NCBI GenBank assembly: GCA_963777095.1
Contig: CAVZOY010000006.1
Span: 1,240,001-1,304,000 of the forward strand
From: CAVZOY01 sp963777095
Lineage (GTDB): Bacteria > Actinomycetota > Actinomycetes > Mycobacteriales > Geodermatophilaceae
Length of the DNA: 64,000 nucleotides
Direction: 5' to 3'
The notes under the pieces are model-generated. The model was given only the letters and a program-made list of their open reading frames with translations. It searched no databases and was not told the origin of the DNA. A program made the translations under genes and the position numbers. Below are positions 11,156 through 22,088 of the stretch, piece by piece (positions within the stretch are counted from its first letter, which is position 1; the number at the start of each line of letters is the position of its first letter).

Positions 11156-11193
11156 GCGGCCCCCCGCACCCTGATCCGGGTGCGGGGGGCCGC
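11156..11193. terminator. Bidirectional hairpin terminator between hspR and lldP
   Basis: A perfect 16-bp stem (GCGGCCCCCCGCACCC with its complement) and a 6-nt loop TGATCC. It lies 17 bp after the hspR stop and 17 bp before the convergent lldP stop. There is no T tract, as is usual in high-GC actinobacteria. Confidence 0.85.
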
Positions 11194-11210
11194 GGCGTCC
11201 TACCGGGTGA

Positions 11211-12995
11211 TCAGGGGTTGGGCACCATCCAGCCGAGCACCGGCGTCCCCTGCAGGACGACGAGCAGGCACATGAACAGCAGCAGCCCGATGCTCCAGCC
11301 GAACACCTTGCGGAAGATGTCGCCCTCTCGCCCGGCCATGCCGACGGCGGCCGCGGCGATGGCCAGGTTCTGCGGGCTGACCATCTTGCCCATGACGCCA
11401 CCCGAGGAGTTGGCCGCGGCCAGCAGGATCGGGTCCAGGCCGGCCCGGGCGGCCGTGGTCACCTGCAGGGCACCGAACAGGGCGTTGGCCGAGGTGTCCG
11501 AACCGGTGACGGCGACGCCGATCCAGCCGAGGATCGGCGAGAGGAACAGGAACGCCTTCCCGGTCTCCGCGAGCGCCGCGCCCAGCGAGGCCGTCTGCCC
11601 CGACTGGTTCATGACGTAGGCCAGCGCCAGCACCGCCATGACCGTGACGATCGCCCACTTGAGCTCGACGTAGGTCTCGCCGTAGACGCGCAGCGCCCGC
11701 CCGGGGGAGATGCGCAGCACGAGCATGGTCAGCAGGCCGGCGATGATCATCAGCGTGCCCGCCGCGGGCAGCCAGTTGAAGTTGTAGGTGATCGACGAGA
11801 GCGGCTCGTCGGCGCCGGGCGCGCGGATGTCGAGCCCGGGCCACGCGAAGGACGTCGTCCACGGCTTCTCGGCGAGGGCCGCCTTGACCGGCGCGAGGTT
11901 CGCGATCGAGAAGATCACGATGATGATCGCGTACGGGGCGTAGGCCTTGGCCACCTCGCCCGGGGTGTCCGCGGCGACGCGGCCAGGGGCGGGGCCGCCG
12001 CCCGTCGCCGGGGCGTGCCGGTCGCGCGCGGACTGCTCGCCGGGGGCGTCGCCCAGCTCGGTGCCGGCGGTCGCGCCGGCCCGCCGGGAACCGCCGGCCG
12101 CCACGTTCGCCCCGTCGGCCCTCGCGTGCGCCGGCTCGGCGATCGTCGGGGACTCCGACGGCTGCCACACCCGCAGGAGTCCGACGACGGCGGCGGCAGC
12201 GACCAGCGCGCCGATGATGTCGGTCAGCGGCACCGAGATGAAGTTCGAGGCCACGTACTGCGCCACCCCGAAGGAGGTACCGGCCACCAGGGCCGGCAGC
12301 CAGGTCTGCTTGAGCCCACGCCGCCCGTCGACCACGGCCACGAGGACCAGCGGGACGAACACGGCGAGGATCGGCGTCTGGCGGCCGACCATCGCGCCGA
12401 GGGTGTCGACGTCGAGCCCCGGTGCGTCGCTCGCGCCGGAGGTGACCTCGGCGAGGGTGACGATCGGCGTCGCCAGCGCCCCGAAGGCCACCGGCGCGGT
12501 GTTGGCGATCAGCGCGACCGCGGCCGCCTTGATCGGCTGGAAGCCCAGGGCCATCAGCATGACGACGGTGATGGCGACGGGCGTGCCGAAGCCGGCCAGG
12601 GCCTCGAGGAGCGCGCCGAAGCAGAAGGCGATGATGATCGCCTGGATCCGCTGGTCGGGGCTGACCTTCTCGAAGTTGCGCCGCAGCACGTCGAAGTGCC
12701 CGGTCGACACCGTGAGGTTGTAGACCCAGATCGCGTTGATGACGATCCACAGGATCGGGAAGAACCCGAAGGCCGCGCCCTCGGAGGCGGAGAGCAGCGC
12801 CTGCCCCACCGGCATGCCGAACGCGATGATCGCCACGAGGATCGCGACGGCGAGCGACGCGAGGCCCGCGATCCACGCCTTCACCTTGAGGATCCCGAGG
12901 AGCACGAACAGCGTCACGAGCGGGATCGCCGCGACCAGCGCGGAGAGCCCGAGACTGCCACCTACGGGATCGAGCACTTGTTCGAACACGGTCAC
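11211..12995 (-). CDS. lldP: L-lactate/glycolate permease, LldP/GlcA family
   Basis: A 594-residue proton-coupled permease with about 12-14 helices. Family sequence is clear: LWIVINAIWVYNLTVSTGHFD, CFGALLEALAGFGTPVAIT, IANTAPVAFGALATPI and near the C-terminus GSDTSANALFGALQ. It is longer than the usual ~550 residues because of a low-complexity cytoplasmic loop at about residues 275-350. As the last gene of aceB-glcD-glcE-glcF-lldP its likely cargo is glycolate or lactate. Named for the family; the substrate is inferred from context. Confidence 0.9.
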   Translation of the reverse strand: MTVFEQVLDPVGGSLGLSALVAAIPLVTLFVLLGILKVKAWIAGLASLAVAILVAIIAFGMPVGQALLSASEGAAFGFFPILWIVINAIWVYNLTVSTGHFDVLRRNFEKVSPDQRIQAIIIAFCFGALLEALAGFGTPVAITVVMLMALGFQPIKAAAVALIANTAPVAFGALATPIVTLAEVTSGASDAPGLDVDTLGAMVGRQTPILAVFVPLVLVAVVDGRRGLKQTWLPALVAGTSFGVAQYVASNFISVPLTDIIGALVAAAAVVGLLRVWQPSESPTIAEPAHARADGANVAAGGSRRAGATAGTELGDAPGEQSARDRHAPATGGGPAPGRVAADTPGEVAKAYAPYAIIIVIFSIANLAPVKAALAEKPWTTSFAWPGLDIRAPGADEPLSSITYNFNWLPAAGTLMIIAGLLTMLVLRISPGRALRVYGETYVELKWAIVTVMAVLALAYVMNQSGQTASLGAALAETGKAFLFLSPILGWIGVAVTGSDTSANALFGALQVTTAARAGLDPILLAAANSSGGVMGKMVSPQNLAIAAAAVGMAGREGDIFRKVFGWSIGLLLFMCLLVVLQGTPVLGWMVPNP

Positions 12996-13049
12996 CTCGT
13001 CGTCGGGGACGGCCCGACGCGGATCGTCGGGAGGCGGAGGGGCGGCGGG

Positions 13050-14408
13050 TCAGCCGGTGAGGGACGAGACGGGGAGCCCCCGGAGGGAGGCGTCGAGCAC
13101 CTCGACGGTGTGCGCCATCCCGATGCGGGTGCCCTGCCGCTGCAGCGAGGAGCTCACCTGCATCAGGCAGCCGGGGTTGGCGGTCACCAGCAGTTGGGCC
13201 TCCGTCGTGGCGATGTTGGCGGCCTTGCGGTCCCCCAGCTCTCGGGCGGGCTCGGGATTGAGGATGTTCCAGATGCCGGCGGAGCCGCAGCAGAGCTCGG
13301 CCTCGGGGATCTCGCGCAGCTCGATGCCGGGGATGCCGCGCAGCAGTTCGCGCGGCTGGGCGCGGATGCCCTGGGCGTGACCGAGGTGGCAGGCGTCGTG
13401 GTACGCGACGGTCACCTCCAGCGGATGCCGGTCGGCCGCCGGGCCGAGTTGGACCAGGAACTCCGCGATGTCCTTGGTGTTCTCGGCGAACCGCTTCGCC
13501 CGCTCGGCATAGTCGGGGTCCTCCTCGAGCAGCGTCGCGTACTCCTTCATGCTGGAGCCGCAGCCGGCCGCGTTGACGACGACGGTCTCGACGCCGGCCC
13601 GCTCGAAGGCCTCGATCGTCCGGCGGGCGTACCGCTGGGCCTCGGCCTCGCGGCCGTTGTGCACCGACAGGGCGCCGCAGCAGCCCTGCCCCTTGGGGAC
13701 CACGACGTCGCAGCCCTCGGCGGCGAGCACGCGCGCCGTGGCCGCGTTGACCTGCGGGAAGAACTCGCCCTGCACGCAGCCGGTGAGCAGCCCGACGGTC
13801 GCCCGCCGGGTGCCCCGTGCGGCGATCCGCTCCGGCAGTCGGTCGGCCTTCTCCAGCCGCGGGGCCAGCTCGGTCATCATCGCCAGCTTCGGGGAGATCC
13901 GCCGGAGCACGCCGCTGCGGTCGAGCAGCTTCTGCAGGCCCGAGGCCTGGAAGGCGCGCAACGGACCGCGCATCAGCCGCAGCCGGCGCTTGTGCGGGAA
14001 CAGCGCGAAGATCGCCGTCCGCAGCGCACGGTCCTTCGGGTCCCGTCGGTGGTTGCGCTCGACCTGGGCCCGCGTCGCCTCGATGAGCGCGTCGTACTGG
14101 ACGCCGGACGGGCACGCCGTCACGCAGGACATGCAGCCCAGGCAGGCGTCGAAGTGCTGGACCATCGAGTCGGTCATCGGCTCGCCCTCGAGCCCCGACT
14201 TCATCAGGTAGATGCGCCCCCGCGGGGAATCCATCTCCTCGCCCCAGAGCGTGTACGTGGGGCAGGTCGGCAGGCAGAACCCGCAGTGCACGCAGTCGCT
14301 GACCAGCTCGGACGACGGGGGCCGGTGCTCGTCGAAGGCGCCCCGCCGCGGGAGTTCCGCCCCGGGGATCGCCCCCTCGGCCGGCGCCCGCTCGGTCGAG
14401 CTGGTCAT
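13050..14408 (-). CDS. glcF: Glycolate oxidase iron-sulfur subunit GlcF
   Basis: A 452-residue protein with two 4Fe-4S motifs near the N-terminus, CVHCGFCLPTCP (about residue 39) and CLGCMSCVTACP (about 87). Two CCG domains follow (GQGCCGALSVH and ELCCGSAGIWNI). GlcF passes electrons from the GlcD/GlcE flavoproteins to the membrane quinone pool as glycolate is oxidised to glyoxylate. ATG 14408 (MTSSTERAPAEG) with GAGGCATCTG just upstream is preferred to the in-frame ATG at 14444, which would overlap glcE. Intact. Confidence 0.9.
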   Translation of the reverse strand: MTSSTERAPAEGAIPGAELPRRGAFDEHRPPSSELVSDCVHCGFCLPTCPTYTLWGEEMDSPRGRIYLMKSGLEGEPMTDSMVQHFDACLGCMSCVTACPSGVQYDALIEATRAQVERNHRRDPKDRALRTAIFALFPHKRRLRLMRGPLRAFQASGLQKLLDRSGVLRRISPKLAMMTELAPRLEKADRLPERIAARGTRRATVGLLTGCVQGEFFPQVNAATARVLAAEGCDVVVPKGQGCCGALSVHNGREAEAQRYARRTIEAFERAGVETVVVNAAGCGSSMKEYATLLEEDPDYAERAKRFAENTKDIAEFLVQLGPAADRHPLEVTVAYHDACHLGHAQGIRAQPRELLRGIPGIELREIPEAELCCGSAGIWNILNPEPARELGDRKAANIATTEAQLLVTANPGCLMQVSSSLQRQGTRIGMAHTVEVLDASLRGLPVSSLTG

Positions 14409-14433
14409 CAGATGCCTCCTCCGAACCGGCTGT

Positions 14434-15699
14434 TCACAACCCACCCACGAACCGCCCCGGCGCCAGACGGCGCTCCGGGTCGAACTGCTCCTTCACGCGA
14501 CGCATGAGGTCCAGGCCGGACACCGGTCCCCAGACGTCGGTCGCCTCGAGGACCTCCGGCGGCGCGTCGACCACGACCAGGGAGCCGCCGACGGCGGTGC
14601 ACTCGGTGCGCAGCCGCTGCACGACCGCGGCCACCGCCCCGGGGTCGGTGCCGCCGGGCAGGGCGCCGTAGACGACGCCGGCGCCCGCCGAGCCCCGCAG
14701 CCGCAGGTCCGCGCCGGTCGCCGAGGAGGCGGCCCGGGCCGCGGCCAGCACGCGGGCGAGCCCCGACAGCGCGAACGTGGCCTTGAGCGCCACCGCCCGC
14801 TCGCCGGCGCCGATCCACGGGAAGGCGCCCCACCCCTCGGGGACGTCGCCGACCTGCGCCTCCCCGCCCAGCAGTTCGCGCGCGTTCGCGGCCCGCCCCT
14901 CGACGCCGGTCTCGGTGCCCTCGAGCAGCACCGCCACGGTGCCACCGTCCGCGCCGGCCTCCACCTCGAGGGCCGACGGCACGACCTGTGCGTGCAGCAC
15001 GCCCTGGACCAGCCGCTGCGCCTCCTCGGGCCGCTCGAACGTCGCGGTCACCAGGCGGCGCGCGGGCGGCAGCGGGTGCAGCCGGAACGTGGCCTCGGTG
15101 ATCACCGCGAGGGTGCCCATCGAGCCGATCATGAGCTTGCCGAGGTCGTAGCCGGCGACGTTCTTCACGACGCGCCCGCCCGCCTTGGCGACGACGCCGT
15201 CCGCCCGCACGATGGTGATGCCGATGAGCAGGTCCCGCGCGGTGCCGAAGGCCATCCGCCGCGGCCCGCTGAGGTTGGTCGCGAGGACGCCGCCGATCGT
15301 GGCGCCGCCCAGCGGGTCGTCGAGCGCCAATCGCTGGCCGGCCTGCGCCACGGCCTGCTGGACGGTGGCGAGCGGTGTGCCGGCCTGCACCTTGACGATC
15401 AGGTCGCCGGCGGCGTGCTCGAGGACCCCGGACAGCCGGCCGATGTCGAGCACCAGGTCGGCGCGCTCGGGCGGCAGACCCCACGACATCTTGGTGCCGG
15501 CCCCGCGCGGCACCACGGCGAGCCCGCCCGCTGCGGCCGCCCGCAGCGCCGCGGCGACCTCCTCGGTCGATCCGGGCCGCGCCACCAGCGACGGGACGAC
15601 GCCGCCGACGGCGTCACCCGGACCGGCGTCGCGCACCTCCCCGCAGGCGGCCTCCAGGGCGGTGCGGGCGCCGTCGAGATCGAGCGTGGAGGCGGTCAT
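14434..15699 (-). CDS. glcE: Glycolate oxidase FAD-binding subunit GlcE
   Basis: A 421-residue FAD-binding (PCMH-type) protein. The flavin-binding features PRGAGTKMSWG near residue 70, DDPLGGATIGGVLATNLSG near 125 and VVKNVAGYDLGKLMIGSMGT near 175 are visible. It forms the GlcDEF complex with the neighbouring genes. ATG 15699 follows the glcD stop by 2 bases, and glcF begins 25 bases downstream, so the three are one transcription unit. Intact, unlike glcD. Confidence 0.9.
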   Translation of the reverse strand: MTASTLDLDGARTALEAACGEVRDAGPGDAVGGVVPSLVARPGSTEEVAAALRAAAAGGLAVVPRGAGTKMSWGLPPERADLVLDIGRLSGVLEHAAGDLIVKVQAGTPLATVQQAVAQAGQRLALDDPLGGATIGGVLATNLSGPRRMAFGTARDLLIGITIVRADGVVAKAGGRVVKNVAGYDLGKLMIGSMGTLAVITEATFRLHPLPPARRLVTATFERPEEAQRLVQGVLHAQVVPSALEVEAGADGGTVAVLLEGTETGVEGRAANARELLGGEAQVGDVPEGWGAFPWIGAGERAVALKATFALSGLARVLAAARAASSATGADLRLRGSAGAGVVYGALPGGTDPGAVAAVVQRLRTECTAVGGSLVVVDAPPEVLEATDVWGPVSGLDLMRRVKEQFDPERRLAPGRFVGGL

Positions 15700-15701
15700 G
15701 C

Positions 15702-17243
15702 TCAGAACGCCTCCGCCAGGCCGGCCTCGACCAGCGGGTGCGCGCCCTTGCGCTTGCCCGGGATCTCGCCGCACAGCCGCGGGGTCGGGAACACCTTGCC
15801 CGGGTTGGCGACGCCGGCCGGGTCGAAGGCGCAGCGCACCAGCTGCATCGTGTCGAGGTCGTCGTCGGTGAACATCTTGGGCATGTAGGCGGCCTTGTCG
15901 ATGCCGACGCCGTGCTCGCCGGTGATGGAGCCGCCGTGCTAGATGCAGAGGTCGAGGATCGCGCCGCTGACCTCCTCGGCAGCCTTGCCGGCGCCCTCGA
16001 TCGCGTCGTCGAAGAGCACCAGGGGGTGCAGGTTGCCGTCGCCGGCGTGGAAGACGTTGGCCACCCGGACGCCGGATCGTCGACGACAGCCGGCGATCTC
16101 CCGCAGCACGACGGGCAGCGACGTCCGCGGGATGACGCCGTCCTGGACGATGTAGTCGGGGCTGATCCGGCCCACGGCCGCGAACGCGGACTTGCGGCCC
16201 TTCCAGATGAGCGCGCGCTCGGCCGGGTCGACGGCCAGCCGCTCCTCCAGGCACCGTTCTCGCGGCAGAGCCGCTGCACCTGGGCGAGCTCGCGCTCGAC
16301 CTCGACCTCGGCGCCGTCGAGCTCGATGACCAGCACGGCACCGGCGCCCTGCGGATAGCCGCAGTGCGTGGCGGCCTCGGCCGCCTCGATGGCGAGGGCG
16401 TCCATCATCTCGATGGCCGCCGGCACGATCCCGGCGCCGATGATCGCCGACGTGGTGGCGCCGGCCTCGTCGGTGGAGGCGAACCCGACCAGCAGCGTGC
16501 GCACGTCCTCCGGCAGCCGGGTGAGCTTGACGGTCACGGCCGTGGCGACGCCCAGCGTGCCCTCGGAGCCCACGACCGCACCGAGCAGGTCGTAGCCGGG
16601 GGTGTCGGGTGCGAGGCCGCCGAGCTGCACGAGCTCGCCCTGCGGCGTCACGAACTCGCGCGCCGAGCACGTGGTTGGCGGTGAAGCCGTACTTCAGGCA
16701 GTGCGCGCCGCCGGAGTTCTCGGCCAGGTTGCCGCCGATCGAGCAGATCTGCTGGCTGCTGGGGTCGGGGGCGAAGTAGTAGCCCGCCGGGGTGGCGGCG
16801 CGGGTGATGTCGAGGTTGATGACGCCGGGCTCGACGACCGCCCGCTGGTCCTCGCGGCGCACCTCGCGGATGGCCCGCATCTTCGCGGTGACCACGAGGA
16901 CGCCGTCCGCGCGGGGGAGCGCGCCTCCCGACAGGCCGGTGCCCGACCCGCGGGCCACGAAGGGCACGCCGTGCTCGGCGCAGGCCCGCACGACCGCGGC
17001 GAGCTGCTCCGCGGTCTCCGGCAGCACCACGAGTGCGGGGGTGACGCGGTAGTGCGCCAGCCCGTCGCACTCGTAGGTGCGCAGCCGGATGTGGTCGTCG
17101 ATGATCCCGTCGGGCGGCAGCACCGCTCGGGCGGCGGCCGTGACCGCGGCGATCGCGGCGGCAGCGGGACCGACGGGGACCGTGCCGCCGACCGGACCGG
17201 GAGCCGGTTCGGCCGTGGTCTGCGTGCCGTGCGTGACGCTCAT
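15702..17243 (-). pseudogene. glcD: Glycolate oxidase subunit GlcD, interrupted by two frameshifts and one stop
   Basis: FAD-linked oxidase subunit. From ATG 17243 the frame reads the PCMH domain (VPFVARGSGTGLSGGALP, GVINLDITRAATPAG, GGNLAENSGGAHCLKYGFT). It shifts at about 16652-16657 (extra base) to VTPQGELVQLGG...LLGAVVGSEGTLGVAT, shifts again at about 16248-16253 (missing C) to LEERLAVDPAERALIWKGRK and FHAGDGNLHPLVLFDD, and meets TAG at 15939-15941. Beyond the TAG the same frame continues HGGSITGEHGVGIDKA to a normal end at 15702. The full span gives the expected ~513 residues. Three lesions would inactivate the enzyme if real; intact glcE and glcF around it favour sequence error. Confidence 0.85.
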
Positions 17244-17296
17244 CGTCGAGTGCCTCCCGTCGGCGGTCGAAGCCGGTCCGGTTCCTCGGAGGTGTG

Positions 17297-18902
<1,606 letters not shown>

Positions 18903-19002
18903 GTCTCTCCTCGCCTCGTCGTCGCGACGCCGGGCGTCGCTACTCTCGTGGTCTACCGCACAGCGCGCCCTGGCGCGCGTCGGGAAACTGAACGACACCG
19001 GT

Positions 19003-19028
19003 CCACCTGACTTTTCCGTCAGGTGGAA
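19003..19028. promoter_or_regulatory. Candidate IclR operator in the aceB-iclR divergent region
   Basis: In the 232-bp gap between aceB and iclR lie a perfect 9-bp inverted repeat (CCACCTGAC, 6-nt spacer, GTCAGGTGG; 19003-19026) and an overlapping 15-bp dyad TTCCGTCAGGTGGAA (19014-19028). The second resembles TTCCGC-N3-GCGGAA dyads near matC and sgaA. A 7-bp GC palindrome at 18963-18978 is also present. Regulation by the adjacent IclR protein is inferred. Confidence 0.5.
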
Positions 19029-19134
19029 GGTAATGTTCGCTCTCCGGTAGGACGCTAGTCCCGGCTCCTCGAGCGCGGCAACTCGTGCCCACCGGTGGAC
19101 CGACGGCTGAGCAGGGGCAGGAGGAGGCGTCGCG

Positions 19135-19918
19135 ATGGCCGGGCAGGGGGACGGCGTCCAGTCGCTCGAGCGGGCGTTCACGCTGCTCGAGCTCATGGCC
19201 GAGGACGGCGGCGAGGTGCCGCTCTCCCGGCTGGCGGTGGGCAGCGGCCTGCCGCTTGTCGACCATCCACCGGCTGGTCCGCACGCTGGTCGCCCGCGGC
19301 TACGTGCGCCAGCTGCCCTCGCGCCGGTACGTGCTCGGCCCGCGGCTCATCCACCTCGGCGAGAGCTCGTCGCGGGCGCTCGGGCACTGGGCGCTGCCGC
19401 ACCTCACCGACCTCGTCGACGGCACCGGCGAGACGGCCAACATGGCGATGCTCGACGGCGACCGCGTCGTCTACGTCGCGCAGGTGCCCTCACGGCACTC
19501 GATGCGGATGTTCACCGAGGTCGGCCGCCGGGTGCACCTGCACTGCACGGGCGTCGGCAAGGCGCTGCTCGCCCAGCTGCCCCGGGACGCGGCCCGCGAG
19601 CTCGTGGAGCGGGCCGGCATGCCCCGGCGCACGCCGCGCACGATCACCGACCTCGACGAGCTCATGGCCGAGCTGGACCGGATCTCCCGGCAGGGCTACG
19701 CGGTCGACGACGGCGAGCAGGAGGCCGGCGTCCGCTGCGTCGCGGTGCCGGTGCTCGGCGGGCCGGGGCAGACGGCGCTGTCGGTCTCCGGGCCGGAGGG
19801 CCGGGTGACCATGGAGGCGGTGCCCCAGTTCGCCGAGCTGCTCCGGGCCACCGCCGCGGAGCTCGCGGCCGAGCTGCGCGAGGACGGCGTCCAGCGGATC
19901 AGCGGCCGCGCCAGGTGA
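19135..19918 (+). CDS. IclR family transcriptional regulator, with one apparent 1-base insertion
   Basis: The N-terminal winged helix reads SLERAFTLLELMAEDGGEVP then, after an extra T near 19256, STIHRLVRTLVARGYVRQLP. The effector domain follows (ETANMAMLDGDRVVYVAQ, HLHCTGVGKALLA, GYAVDDGEQEAGVRCVAVPV). The reconstruction is ~260 residues. The start ATG 19135 has GCAGGAGGAGG upstream. IclR proteins classically control glyoxylate-bypass and aromatic-acid genes; divergence from aceB-glcDEF-lldP makes that operon the likely target. The 3' end overlaps the enoyl-CoA hydratase gene by 20 bp. Confidence 0.85.
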
Positions 19919-20672
19919 CCTGCTCGCGGGCGACGAAGGCCCGCACGCCGGCGCGGAAGTCCTCGCTGCCGAAGACCTCGCGCACCAGGTCGTCGCCGTC
20001 CGGGAGGGTCGCGCGGCGCAGTCGGGCCACCGCCTGACCGGCCGCCTTCATGCTCAGCGGCGCGTGCGCCAGCAGCGTCGTCGACCAGGCCCGCCAGCGC
20101 GTCGTCCAGAGCGCCGTCGTCGACCAGCTCGGCGACGAATCCGGCACCGTGCGCCTCCTCCGCGGTGAAGCAGTCGGGCGCGCAGCAGCAGGTCGAGCGT
20201 GCGTGCCGGGCCGAGGTGGTGCACCAGGAGCGAGTAGGTGTTCATCGACAGGCAGTTGCCGAGCGTCCGGGCGATCGGGACGCCGAACTTCGACGACCGG
20301 GTGGCGATGCGCAGGTGGCACGCGGCGGCGAGCGCGAGCCCGCCGCCGACGCACGCGCCCTCGACGGCGGCCACCGTGGGCACGGTGACCTCCTCGAGCC
20401 GGTTGACCACCCGGGTGATGCGCTCCTCGTAGGCGATGCCGTCGTCGCCGCTGCTGAACTCGAGGAACTGTGCGATGTCGGTGCCCGCGACGAACGCCCG
20501 CCCGCCGGCACCGCGCAGCACGAGCACGCGCACCGAGTCGTCGCTGTCGGCGCGGTCGCAGGCCTCCTCCAGGCCCTCGTACATCGCGAAGGTCATCGCG
20601 TTGCGCTGCTCGGGCCGGTTGAAGGTGACGGTCAGGACGCGCGCCGTCCTGCTCGACGAGGAGCTCGCTCAT
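19899..20672 (-). pseudogene. Enoyl-CoA hydratase/isomerase family protein, three apparent frameshifts
   Basis: Crotonase-fold protein of about 257 residues. From ATG 20672 (MSELLVEQDGAR) the frame shifts at about 20639-20644 to TFAMYEGLEEACDRAD, then carries the oxyanion-hole regions GRAFVAGTDIAQF and VEGACVGGGLALAAACHLRI. It shifts at about 20169-20172 to FTAEEAHGAGFVAELVDDG and again at about 20076-20084 to LLAHAPLSMKAAGQAVARL before the TGA at 19899. Three indels in 770 bp is the highest density in the window. The ATG overlaps the CoA-transferase stop (ATGA), so the pair is an operon. Substrate unknown. Confidence 0.75.
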
Positions 20673-21905
20673 GCTCCCTCCCCGGGCGCGACGGGGGCGG
20701 GTTCCGGGTGCACCACGGGGCCGGCCACGGCGTCGACCACGTCGGCCGGGACGCCGGCCCGGGTGAGGACCGCCCGGGTGTCGGCGCCGAGCGGTGGGCC
20801 CGCGTGGTCGCGGACCGGCGGGCTGGCCGACATCCGCATCGGGTTGCCGATCTGCCGCTGCGGCGGGAGCGAGGGGTGCGGGGCGTCCCAGAAGAAGCCG
20901 CGGGTGTTCAGGTGCTCGTCGGTGAACACCTGGCCGTAGTCGTTGATCGGCGCGGACGGCACCCCGGCCTCGTTGAGCGACCCGAGCAGGTCGGCCGTCG
21001 TCCTGGTCGTCGTCCGCGCCTCGATGAGGTCCTGCAGCTCCTCGCGGAGCGCGTGCCGCTTCGTCGCGTCGGCGTAGCGCTCGTCGGCGAGCGCGTCGTC
21101 CATGCCGAGCGTGCGGCACAGCCCCGCCCACGTGTTGGGCGTGTTGGCGCCGATGGTGATCCAGCCGTCCGCCGTCCGGAAGGCCTGGTAGGGGGCCTGG
21201 CTCTGGTGCGCGGACCCCAGCGGACCGCCGACCTCGCCGGTGGCGAAGTACTTGCCGGCCTCCCAGACGGCGAGACTGACGCCGGCCTCGAACAGCGAGA
21301 CGTCGATGGCCTGCCCGCGGCCGGTGCGGTCGCGTTCGCGCAGCGCCGCGGTCACGGCCAGCGCGAGGTAGAGCCCGCAGACGAGGTCGCAGAGCGGGAC
21401 GCCGACCTTGGCCGGCTCGCCGCTCCGGCGTGCCGGTGATGCTCATCAGGCCGCTGCGTGCCTGGGCCATGATGTCCAGCCCCGGCAGGGGGGCGAGCGG
21501 TCCGTCCTGTCCCCAGCCCGAGCCGGAGGCGTAGACGACCCGGGGGTTGACCGCATGGATGCCGGCGGCGTCGAGACCCATGCGGGCCATGGCGCCGGGT
21601 CGCAGGTTCTCGATGACGACGTCCGCGGTCTCGACCAGCGCGAGGAAGGCGCGCCTGCCGGCCTCGGACTTGAGGTCGAGCGCGACGGACTCCTTGTTGC
21701 GGTTGAGCCGGAGGTAGGGCGAGCTCTCGCCCTCGACGAACGGGCCGCTGGCGCGGACCGGGTCACCGGCTCGGGGGTCCTCGACCTTGATGACCTCGGC
21801 GCCGAGGTCGGCCAGCTGCATCGAGGCGAAGGGCGCCGCCATGAACACGCCCACCTCGAGCACCCGGATGCCGCTCAGCGGTGGTCGGGCTGCCGTCGGT
21901 TCCAT
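20669..21905 (-). CDS. CaiB/BaiF family CoA transferase, with one apparent 1-base insertion
   Basis: A class III CoA-transferase of about 411 residues. The N-terminus has SGIRVLEVGVFMAAPFASMQ and LADLGAEVIKVEDP. Family features DVVIENLRPGAMARMGLD and PGLDIMAQARSGLMSITGTP follow. After an extra base near 21425-21428 the frame continues through the CoA-binding and small domains (GRGQAIDVSLFEAGVSLAVW, GWITIGANTPNTW, GVPSAPINDYGQV). Class III enzymes move CoA between carboxylic acids such as formate, oxalate, carnitine or malonate-like acids. Coupled to an enoyl-CoA hydratase and downstream of a MatC-like permease, it may activate an imported dicarboxylate; that is inference. Confidence 0.8.
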
Positions 21906-22027
21906 GCGGTGCTCCTCCGTGCCGGGTCCTCGTCATCGTGCTCCGGCCATCTGGTCGGTGCGCCTCCGCGCCTCGGTCTGCTCCTCGCTCGTTCCTCGCT
22001 GCGATGCTCCCGAGGCTGTCGGCGCAC

Positions 22028-22070
22028 ACGACCGCGCCCCGGCGGCGGGAGCCGTCCGGGGCGCGGTCGT
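22028..22070. terminator. Hairpin terminator downstream of the MatC-like permease
   Basis: A perfect 15-bp stem (ACGACCGCGCCCCGG and complement) with a 13-nt loop, 19 bp past the permease stop on the minus strand. The preceding 120 bases up to the CoA-transferase start hold two near-identical CCTCGCTCG/CCTCGCTGC pieces and no gene. Confidence 0.8.
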
Positions 22071-22088
22071 CGGGGTACCAGCGAACTC

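Noticed and set aside
21940..22027. Possible repeat array (CCTCGCTCG / CCTCGCTGC pieces)
   Set aside because: Only two short imperfect copies in a GC-rich gap; insufficient for a repeat or CRISPR call.
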